Source of the DNA: a virus
Virus record (IMG/VR): IMGVR_UViG_3300031787_010103
Coordinates: 41,123 to 105,122 of that record
Reading direction: 5' to 3' (one strand)
Length of the DNA stretch: 64,000 bases
Part shown: positions 57,471 to 64,000 of the stretch, piece after piece
Numbering within the stretch: position 1 is the first letter of the stretch
How the letters are laid out: each line of letters opens with the position of its first letter
Program-made: the position numbers and the translations under genes
Notes under the pieces: generated by a model
Seen by the model: only the letters and a program-made list of their open reading frames with translations
Told to the model about the DNA's origin: nothing
The model's database searches: none

Positions 57471-58954
57471 TTGCAAACTTTTACACCGTATAGTTTTTCA
57501 AACCGATCAGCATCGTCTCTATCATTGACCATAGGCTCACCGCGTATGTTTAGACTGGTGTTAAGCAACATAGGACATCCTGTTTCTACATACCAACGTT
57601 CTAACAGTTCTCGTATACCTGACCCACAGTCCTTGCTTACTGTTTGAACACGACTGGTCTTATCTACATGTATGATAGCAGGAAAATGATCCGGATGGCG
57701 ACAACGTGCTACCACTTGCATGTAAGGGCTACTGGTATATCCTTGGGGCATCTCAAAATAATCGTTGACACATTCTTCTAGTATCACAGGTGCAAACGGT
57801 CTAAACTGTTGTCTGCGTTTGATCGCATTGACTTTCTCCTTGATCTCGCTGCCTCTAGGGTCTGCAAGGAGGCTACGGTTTCCGAGTGCGCGGGGACCGA
57901 ACTCAGCTCTGCCGGAGGCAACTCCCACAATCTGTTCATTAAGTAGCCGAGCCACAAGCTCATCAACAGGATAAGGGCCAGGTATATTATACCCAAGATA
58001 AGGACTGGTCCAGTTAACTCTATGCCCATGAGCCAAAGCGGCAGCACCAAGGCTGCTACCAGCATCACCAGGATTAGGCATGATCCAAATATTTTCATAG
58101 ATGTCTCCAAGATTTCTATTGGCTAAACAGTTGAGAGCAACACCTCCCATGTATACAAGATTGGTTTCGCCTGTGAGTTCGCGAGCTTTTTTCATTACAC
58201 TCATTATGAGATCTTCAGCCACTAACTGCGTAGCGCACGCAATATCTTCATTGGTAGCCGATTCTAAAAATGTTGAGTCAACTCCTATATGGAAGTTTTC
58301 ATTGAGTTCAATGCTGTTGTAGTCTTTGATCACGCGATTGCTCAAGGCTTGGTACCACGTATCTCGACCCCAGGCGGCCATGCCCATAGTAATGTATTCT
58401 TCGTCCATGGGTTTTAGTCCCACACGATCAGTCATGGCGCTGTAGAATAATCCAATTGAGTGTGGATACATTTGGCGCCATAGTCTCTGGTATTGTGCCC
58501 GACCCTTGTTGTTGTAACATGCACGATAGATGCTAACAGTATCTAACTCACCAATGGCATCTATAACAACAACTACTGCACGGTCAAATGGTGATGTTTG
58601 AAAACCTGCGGCTGCATGGCTGAGATGATGGCTGGTGCTGACTTCGTTACGAGCCGGATTTTGATACCAAGACCCGAGATGCTTTTTCAATGCACCGCGT
58701 GTGGTCCAAGGGCCAAAGTTGCGTTGCCCAGAAAATATCTGCTGTATGTTGTGCATCCATGGATGTTCATAGAACGCCACTGTATCGTATTCCCACTCAC
58801 ACAGTTCTTTGAGCAGTCCAGGAGCAATAGTAGGATCGTTTTTCTTTTTACTATATCGTTCTGAGTGGCCGGCAAAAACTATTTCACCATCTGACCTGAT
58901 GACAGTGGCTGCCGCATCATGGAACCCTGCACTGATACCAAGTATGTGTTTCAT
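57467..58954 (-). CDS. carbamoyltransferase (NodU/TobZ type)
   Basis: A 495-aa protein. N-terminal Kae1-like domain with HHLSHAAAG (HxxxH metal site) and C-terminal carbamoyl domain with ASGRAEFGPRALGNRSLLADPR. Such enzymes transfer a carbamoyl group from carbamoyl phosphate via an adenylate to a sugar or other alcohol. Likely substrate is the glycan built by neighbours. A nested open frame with two membrane segments overlaps its middle on the same strand. Confidence 0.92.
   Translation of the reverse strand: MKHILGISAGFHDAAATVIRSDGEIVFAGHSERYSKKKNDPTIAPGLLKELCEWEYDTVAFYEHPWMHNIQQIFSGQRNFGPWTTRGALKKHLGSWYQNPARNEVSTSHHLSHAAAGFQTSPFDRAVVVVIDAIGELDTVSIYRACYNNKGRAQYQRLWRQMYPHSIGLFYSAMTDRVGLKPMDEEYITMGMAAWGRDTWYQALSNRVIKDYNSIELNENFHIGVDSTFLESATNEDIACATQLVAEDLIMSVMKKARELTGETNLVYMGGVALNCLANRNLGDIYENIWIMPNPGDAGSSLGAAALAHGHRVNWTSPYLGYNIPGPYPVDELVARLLNEQIVGVASGRAEFGPRALGNRSLLADPRGSEIKEKVNAIKRRQQFRPFAPVILEECVNDYFEMPQGYTSSPYMQVVARCRHPDHFPAIIHVDKTSRVQTVSKDCGSGIRELLERWYVETGCPMLLNTSLNIRGEPMVNDRDDADRFEKLYGVKVCN
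57784..58098 (-). CDS. nested frame with two membrane segments (104 aa), doubtful
   Basis: ATG 58098, out of frame inside the carbamoyltransferase gene, has GGAGA 5 bases upstream. MKIFGSCLILVMLVAALVLPLWLMG then LILGIIYLALILLMSLWLG make two hydrophobic helices, followed by a charged tail. Could be an overprinted holin-like peptide or simply the hydrophobic alternative frame of a real gene. Confidence 0.25.
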   Translation of the reverse strand: MKIFGSCLILVMLVAALVLPLWLMGIELTGPVLILGIIYLALILLMSLWLGYLMNRLWELPPAELSSVPAHSETVASLQTLEAARSRRKSMRSNADNSLDRLHL

Positions 58955-59052
58955 TTATAGATAAACGGATCTCTTTTGCGTAACTCTTTTAGTTTTTTGC
59001 GATAGCGTATTTCAAGTTTGATCCGGTTGATCAAGTTTGTTAACCATTTCAT
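58951..59052 (-). CDS. 33-aa basic microprotein with a perfect ribosome-binding site
   Basis: ATG at 59052 is preceded by AGGAGG with 5 bases between. The 33 residues (MKWLTNLINRIKLEIRYRKK ... DPFIYK) form an amphipathic basic helix. The stop overlaps the carbamoyltransferase start (ATGA), so translation may be coupled. It also overlaps the 3' end of the gene at 59012. Confidence 0.6.
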   Translation of the reverse strand: MKWLTNLINRIKLEIRYRKKLKELRKRDPFIYK

Positions 59053-60136
59053 TTTTTCCTCCTATGATTTGTATCTGTCGAGTTTGATAATCAGGATCAC
59101 TCCAGCAATAGTCATAGACACATTCGGCATCACTGGTTTTAACTCTGTAGACATCTAGATGAGTATTTAAACGGCTCCATATGGATTGATAATCATTTGT
59201 CCAAAAGGTATCAATGAGATCCACTTGACCGATTTGCGGATGCCCAATAGTTAAACTTTTGTCATTGGGATCAAATCCATTCACTGTTAGCCATTCACGG
59301 AACTCTTGTAATCTTATCTTTTGCCATTCGTAGTTGCCAGGATTGTTAGCCCACTCTATATCAAAGTCTCCTGCTGCCTCAGTCTGGCTACGCATGGTAG
59401 TTGAAATTAACTCACCCACACGACTGTCACGTCCTTCATCCTGGAACACTTCCCAATGATGTTTGCCCACTGCTTTGTTCACACCTACAAATACTCCGCC
59501 TATGGGTCGATTGATAGTTTCTATACCAAACAGCTCGTAGTCTTTTTCGTCTAACACAAATCTTGGTGCATTAAGCCAACACATCAGTTGACTGGGCCTT
59601 TGCCAAGCGGGCGCTTCAATCTGTTTTCGATAACTGAGAGCCCAAGATTCAAATTCGTGACACAATAAATTCAATTGCCGGATATGCCAGCGTGTGGCAG
59701 CATTAGCTTTTAGATAGTATTCTTTGGGAGAGCCGCTGACACCTTGTAAATCTTCAAAATATCTATGCAACCAGTTGAACTTGTCATGTATGATATTGCG
59801 ACCGGCTGCGCGACCATCTATAGGTGTATCTGTGATACAATTCGCCATATCAAAATAGTCGTCGATGTGATAACCAAGATTGGCTTGATTGATTGCCGCT
59901 ATACTGAGATTGACCTGCTCTAGTATATAGGAACCGTTGCGAGCATGATCGACAAACCCAAAGAAACAATAGTTTTTTTCTAGATGATAATCTTTCCGCA
60001 ATAGATCATTGAGTGCTGACAGCCATTTATGACTGAGAGAGTTATCATAGATGTCCACATATACTGGCAGTAGATCGCCAGTATGACGATTTTGTAGATC
60101 AATCTGCAATCTATCTAATATCTTGCCACCAATCAT
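59012..60136 (-). CDS. hypothetical phage protein (374 aa)
   Basis: I chose ATG 60136, which overlaps the upstream radical SAM stop by 26 bases; a longer start would lie further inside that gene. The protein is rich in Trp, Asn and Tyr (SYILEQVNLSIAAINQANLGYHID, PAWQRPSQLMCWLNAPRF) with no recognised catalytic motif. It is co-transcribed with radical SAM genes. Function unknown. Confidence 0.6.
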   Translation of the reverse strand: MIGGKILDRLQIDLQNRHTGDLLPVYVDIYDNSLSHKWLSALNDLLRKDYHLEKNYCFFGFVDHARNGSYILEQVNLSIAAINQANLGYHIDDYFDMANCITDTPIDGRAAGRNIIHDKFNWLHRYFEDLQGVSGSPKEYYLKANAATRWHIRQLNLLCHEFESWALSYRKQIEAPAWQRPSQLMCWLNAPRFVLDEKDYELFGIETINRPIGGVFVGVNKAVGKHHWEVFQDEGRDSRVGELISTTMRSQTEAAGDFDIEWANNPGNYEWQKIRLQEFREWLTVNGFDPNDKSLTIGHPQIGQVDLIDTFWTNDYQSIWSRLNTHLDVYRVKTSDAECVYDYCWSDPDYQTRQIQIIGGKNEMVNKLDQPDQT

Positions 60137-61397
60137 ACATGTCCTGATTTTGTTGTAATATATGTGCCATGGTATATTGATCACCACGTATCTTTTCTAG
60201 TTCTAAAATCCTGCGCTTGCCTTTGATCAATCCTGCTTGATATTGATCAGGCCATTGTTCCGCAAACGTGGGTCTTTGCTTGAGTTGTAGTAAAACATCT
60301 CGTAGTGCGCCACGTGTGGCAGGCACTATCTCATCCACTTTGCGATGTAATATTTCTCTAGGCAATGCCAGCGGACTCATTAAAATGTCCGGAGTAAAAC
60401 TAAACACAACTTTGGCCAAGATGTCAACACCTAGTTCATCGGCTGTGCGTTGCATCGACTCAACTTCAAACAAACCTGGCAGAGTCAAAGTAAAGTCCAA
60501 TCGCATCTGTCTGCGATGTCGTGCGATTTCTAGGCCACGTTTAAAGTTTTCTAAAAATACGGGCCAGGCCAAACCGGTTCTGATGTATTCTCCGATGGGT
60601 CCTGTTCCATCGATGCTTGCACAGATTTGGAAGTCTCGTATATTTGCCAGCAAATCACGATAAAGACTAATCCCATTATAATCCACGCGGCTAAGGTTGG
60701 TATTGTATCTTGCATAAAGTCTTGGGCCATCACCCAGTTCAATGATTCTTTTCATATAGCGCCAATGCTGTTCATACATCAGCGGCTCTCCGCCCACCCA
60801 ATAGATTTCTTCTACACGATGTTCTTCTACTGCTTGAGCAAACTCTGCTTCTACCTGTGTGTCCTGGAACTGTATGATTTCACGTTTGACATCAGGCCGC
60901 ATCCAGTTGTTTTTGGGATTTGACCAGTCTACCATGTCGTGTTTTTTCTCTTCAGTTTCCCAAGAGCTGGAAAGCATGTCTCCGCACATGCGACATTTAA
61001 AGTTGCAAAGATTACTAAATCTGTAGTCCCAGCTCACTGGTTTCAGTGTGGTTACACCGTCGGGTGTGGTGGCTGCCATGGCTTCCTCATACTTGTGACC
61101 AAACAGTCCCCAAAAGTAACTGCGATAGACATCTGTATTCAATAACTTCTCATTGCACACCGCACACTCTGGCAAGGTCTCTCCGGCCATCATGCGCCGT
61201 CTCACAGATTTCATGTGTTCACTGTTCCAATGTTCATCCAGTGTGATGGGAATATAACGTCCGCTGCCGGCGGCTGTGTCTATATACTGTTCAAAGTTCT
61301 GTGCAGGCTCACGACTGGCACAACACATCCTCCTCTCGGTCTGTGGCGAGAGATATGTGTGTGTCCACGGAGCCATGCACAGTGTTTCAGACTTCAT
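60111..61397 (-). CDS. radical SAM protein with N-terminal auxiliary-cluster cysteines (1)
   Basis: A 428-aa protein. N-terminal C7, C25, C26, C78 and C81 form an SPASM-like cluster site, followed by the radical SAM motif CNFKCRMC (C131, C135, C138), VGGEPLM and the usual beta/alpha barrel. This 'cysteines first' arrangement is shared with the genes at 61387 and 62595. Substrate unknown; peptide or sugar possible. Stop overlaps the next start. Confidence 0.85.
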   Translation of the reverse strand: MKSETLCMAPWTHTYLSPQTERRMCCASREPAQNFEQYIDTAAGSGRYIPITLDEHWNSEHMKSVRRRMMAGETLPECAVCNEKLLNTDVYRSYFWGLFGHKYEEAMAATTPDGVTTLKPVSWDYRFSNLCNFKCRMCGDMLSSSWETEEKKHDMVDWSNPKNNWMRPDVKREIIQFQDTQVEAEFAQAVEEHRVEEIYWVGGEPLMYEQHWRYMKRIIELGDGPRLYARYNTNLSRVDYNGISLYRDLLANIRDFQICASIDGTGPIGEYIRTGLAWPVFLENFKRGLEIARHRRQMRLDFTLTLPGLFEVESMQRTADELGVDILAKVVFSFTPDILMSPLALPREILHRKVDEIVPATRGALRDVLLQLKQRPTFAEQWPDQYQAGLIKGKRRILELEKIRGDQYTMAHILQQNQDMYDWWQDIR

Positions 61398-62598
61398 AAT
61401 CTATCACTCGTGCTAACTCCGGCGCTATCTGTGAAAGGTTCTGACGACGCCTTAGATCTAGATCTTTTATCTTTATCTTCAAAAGATTTCCATCAGTGCT
61501 GGCACCATTGATCATGAAATCTACCACGCGATCAAACTCAGATCGGAATGACTCGGGCACCCATTCACTTGACAATCTCTGTCGAACTGCCTGTTTAGCA
61601 CGTTCGGGCAGGTTAGCAATACTGAAATAATAAGGATCATGCAACATGTTCCAGTAGACAAAATCAAACTTTTGACGATCGATCCATTGTGCCACGTCTG
61701 ACAGATACATCACGTTGAACGCATTGATGGTGCAACACACCTGTAGAGTGATGTTTGAAATCCTAGATCTCATCTGTCGGAACAGTTCGATATTGTGATT
61801 GATTTCCGACCAGCCAGCATTGCTACGTTGATATTCAAATCTCTCACCTACGTCATCCACAGAAAAAGCGATTTCAACATGCCGGAAATGGCACCAGATG
61901 TCTTCGGCTTCTTCGGGATATTGTGTGCCGTTGGTGTTGTAGTGTATTTCAATTTGATGAGCATATCCACGGTCTACCAGGCGGCGCAGTAGATCAAAAT
62001 GCTCTCGGATCATGAAAGGTTCGCCACCAGTGAACTCAATGTATCGGACTTGGGCCATGGCCGAATCCAGTTCGTGCCAAAACTGCTCGCTGTTGCGCGG
62101 CCATGCTCCATCACGTAACATTTGATAATGGAAACTTTTCTTTTTATCTTCTCTATCAACAATAAAGTTCAACTCTTCTGAAGCAAAAGTCGACGAAGAC
62201 CATGAACCACAGATGCGGCATTTGAGATTACAGATATTACCTAATTTGAGATCCAAAAACATCAAAGGTTTAGCATCTGCTGTCCAATTGTCAGAAATGC
62301 CCATATGTTTGAGCCTATCTAGAGTATGCATCCTTTTACTGGTACGACCGGCACGTTCTTCTTGCCAACATCTACGACAGGTCTGTGGTTGCTGGCCATC
62401 TAAAAACTGCTGACGCAGATTTTTTAGATGTTGGCTGTTCTGTATCTGGTCAAAGGTAGAGTTTGTAAGTTGGAATTTTTTCCCTTGATCATCTACTATC
62501 TCGTCCATGGCCAAACAGCAAGGTCTCACTGTGCCTATGGGACTGGTTTCTAAGCTAACCCACGGTAACACACAGAATTTCTCGTGTGGTATTTTCAT
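61387..62598 (-). CDS. radical SAM protein with N-terminal auxiliary-cluster cysteines (2)
   Basis: A 403-aa paralog of the 60111 gene. C9, C27, C28, C74 and C77 precede the CNLKCRIC motif (C123, C127, C130) and FTGGEPFM. Overlaps the downstream gene by 11 bases and the upstream one by 4, so the run is a single operon. Substrate unknown. Confidence 0.85.
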   Translation of the reverse strand: MKIPHEKFCVLPWVSLETSPIGTVRPCCLAMDEIVDDQGKKFQLTNSTFDQIQNSQHLKNLRQQFLDGQQPQTCRRCWQEERAGRTSKRMHTLDRLKHMGISDNWTADAKPLMFLDLKLGNICNLKCRICGSWSSSTFASEELNFIVDREDKKKSFHYQMLRDGAWPRNSEQFWHELDSAMAQVRYIEFTGGEPFMIREHFDLLRRLVDRGYAHQIEIHYNTNGTQYPEEAEDIWCHFRHVEIAFSVDDVGERFEYQRSNAGWSEINHNIELFRQMRSRISNITLQVCCTINAFNVMYLSDVAQWIDRQKFDFVYWNMLHDPYYFSIANLPERAKQAVRQRLSSEWVPESFRSEFDRVVDFMINGASTDGNLLKIKIKDLDLRRRQNLSQIAPELARVIDYEV

Positions 62599-63854
62599 TG
62601 CAAGGCCTCCAGTTCGGGTATCACAGACAGCAGATTCTGTCCGCGGATGGCGTCTAGTTCGTGAGTCTTGCGCCAGAATACCTCCAGTAATTGAGTGTTA
62701 TCTGACCCCATCATAAAATTGATAGCCGATTCAAAACCCACCGTGGCACGTTGCAAAGGATCTTGTGTTCTCAACCAATCAAGGTGCTCTTCAAAGCGTA
62801 TCCTTAGACGTTGTTTGTATTTCATAGGTGCTATGTCTATTCTATAGTGTGCTGGATCTTGCAAGATATTGACATTGAGATCCTGCGCACGTATCAGTCC
62901 TTGCTCTACCCAAGATTTATGAAAATCAGGTAGATGCCATGCGTTCATGATACTCAGCGTAGGAGAAATATAGAAATCTACGTTGGGGCAGATATCTATC
63001 ATCCTACGACGATTATCTTCTACTGTGTTCCAATTGGTACCATTGCGTATGTATTCAGCACGCAAGTCCATGGCATCCAGGCTGGCTCCTACTGCTACAC
63101 TCTTAAACTTTTTCCAATAGTCAAACACATATCGATCTTTGAGTTTGACTTGCGTGAAGTTTGTATTGTAGATCAGGCGCACATCAAATCGTTCTCTGCG
63201 TTCTAATTCTTCCAGGATGCGATAGTGCTCATCCATCATCAGAGGCTCGCCACCTGCAAAATATATCTGCTCTACATAATCAATATGCGGTAACAATTGG
63301 TTCCACATATCTTCGGGATCGCGACCTGCAATGTTCAAAGGTCTATTGTGTTTGGCCCATTCAGGACCGGCTAACTTGATCTGATCTTGATACCATGAAC
63401 TGGAAAAGATATGCCCACAACTGCGACAACTGAGATTGCAAAGATTACTGAAACGTATATCCCAATAAGTCATCTCAAACGGATTGCTTTCTAATTTCTT
63501 GATGTGATGACCGTGATGTTTGTTGGCTGATCTCCGACCTGAAAAAAATCCCGATTCCTCTTGTTCATAGCATCGACCACAGGCCGGGTTGGGCCGTTCG
63601 GCTAACATGTCTTCTCGCAACTGTGTCATGGACGGACCTTGCCAAATTTCGGCCAAGGTATTCTTTCTGCAATCGCCCACTGGGTATCGCATCTCTGCAT
63701 GACAGCAAGGATAGGCTTCACCTGTGGGATAAGCATGCAGGTGTATCCAAGGATAGATACAGAATGTTTTGCTGTCTTTCAGCAGAAATTGTTCGCGATC
63801 GTTGAGATCCGTTGGTCGGACTAAATCTGCGGAATTATATTGATATTGTGTCAT
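62595..63854 (-). CDS. radical SAM protein with N-terminal auxiliary-cluster cysteines (3)
   Basis: A 419-aa paralog (ATG 63854; a GTG start three codons earlier is possible). An N-terminal CIYPW cysteine, a CC pair and CGRC precede CNLSCRSC (C139, C143, C146) and FAGGEPLM. ATG 63854 overlaps the upstream stop by 20 bases. The family is frequent in cyanophages. Confidence 0.85.
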   Translation of the reverse strand: MTQYQYNSADLVRPTDLNDREQFLLKDSKTFCIYPWIHLHAYPTGEAYPCCHAEMRYPVGDCRKNTLAEIWQGPSMTQLREDMLAERPNPACGRCYEQEESGFFSGRRSANKHHGHHIKKLESNPFEMTYWDIRFSNLCNLSCRSCGHIFSSSWYQDQIKLAGPEWAKHNRPLNIAGRDPEDMWNQLLPHIDYVEQIYFAGGEPLMMDEHYRILEELERRERFDVRLIYNTNFTQVKLKDRYVFDYWKKFKSVAVGASLDAMDLRAEYIRNGTNWNTVEDNRRRMIDICPNVDFYISPTLSIMNAWHLPDFHKSWVEQGLIRAQDLNVNILQDPAHYRIDIAPMKYKQRLRIRFEEHLDWLRTQDPLQRATVGFESAINFMMGSDNTQLLEVFWRKTHELDAIRGQNLLSVIPELEALQ

Positions 63855-64000
63855 ACCACTCACTCAATGCAGGAAAAGTCCTGCGGAAATTTTTGCCACG
63901 GCGCCGATCATATTGCTCGTAAAATTGTTTAAAATCGTTGTGCAATCGCGGCATATCAAATGCATCTGAATGCGGAGTCTTGACCACGTCAAGATAATCT
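63835..64000 (-). CDS. C-terminal end of a further protein, partial
   Basis: The last 54 residues run in from beyond the window, ending YEQYDRRRGKNFRRTFPALSEWYDTISI with TAA at 63835-63837. The acidic/aromatic end (WYD) resembles the tails of the neighbouring radical SAM proteins, for example YDWWQDIR, so another member is likely. Confidence 0.5.
   Translation of the reverse strand, partial: DYLDVVKTPHSDAFDMPRLHNDFKQFYEQYDRRRGKNFRRTFPALSEWYDTISI

Noticed and set aside
60551-60742. Nested 63-aa frame with one hydrophobic helix inside a radical SAM gene
   Set aside because: No clear ribosome-binding site and the real gene covers it in another frame; hydrophobic alternative frames arise by chance.
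1-64000. CRISPR array, insertion sequence or integrase
   Set aside because: I saw no regularly spaced repeats, no transposase motif and no integrase gene; the tRNA cluster is not flanked by attachment-like repeats that I could find.

Overview
This window looks like part of a large lytic phage genome whose host is probably a freshwater betaproteobacterium (Burkholderiales). The evidence is tightly packed, start-stop-overlapping small genes, 28 tRNA or tRNA-like genes plus a tmRNA, phage-style nucleic-acid genes (FEN/5'-3' exonuclease, ThyX, QueE-like radical SAM, GIY-YIG, MBD4-like glycosylase), and many accessory genes with burkholderial relatives (Porin_4-type porin, TctA/TctB/TctC, BPSL0761 family, PstS, AhpC-AhpD, RpoZ). 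I recognise no capsid, terminase or DNA polymerase gene here, so the phage assignment rests on architecture, and the host is an inference.

Layout. 0-6.3 kb: a nucleotide-sugar and surface-glycan operon (methyltransferases, SDR epimerases, an RfbH-type 3-dehydratase, two halves of a thiamine-diphosphate enzyme). 6.3-14.2 kb: nucleic-acid and nucleotide genes (phosphoribosyltransferase, MBD4-like glycosylase, QueE-like protein, nucleotidyltransferase, two SGNH-like proteins, FEN exonuclease). 14.2-19.1 kb: small phage genes, many under 80 aa, several under strong sigma70-type promoters. 19.1-28.3 kb: transport and stress genes (mini-TctB, TctA, PstS with a Pho-box-like site, AhpC-AhpD, a PP-loop ATPase with TctC, a signal-less DctP-like protein). 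28.3-35.4 kb: a tRNA island interleaved with a circularly permuted tmRNA and several non-coding stretches that fold into many helices. 35.6-43.3 kb: an RNA polymerase omega subunit, GNAT, phosphoesterase, radical SAM, 2OG-Fe oxygenase, porin and a second TctC/PP-loop pair. 43.3-49.4 kb: MoxR ATPase with a VWA/metallopeptidase-like partner, small genes and ThyX. 49.4-64 kb: a second glycan-type block (TEKTFK-family paralogs, SDR, DegT aminotransferase, triple-repeat protein, amidinotransferase, carbamoyltransferase) followed by a series of radical SAM proteins with N-terminal cysteine clusters.

How the parts may work together (inference). The phage appears to bring much of its own translation support (tRNAs for all 20 amino acids, an initiator tRNA, tmRNA rescue), an RNA polymerase subunit, envelope uptake components (porin, periplasmic binding proteins, a TTT permease), peroxide defence, and two blocks that could build or modify a surface glycan. 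The recurrent promoter TTGACC-17/18-TATAAT suggests that many transcription units use the host housekeeping sigma factor.
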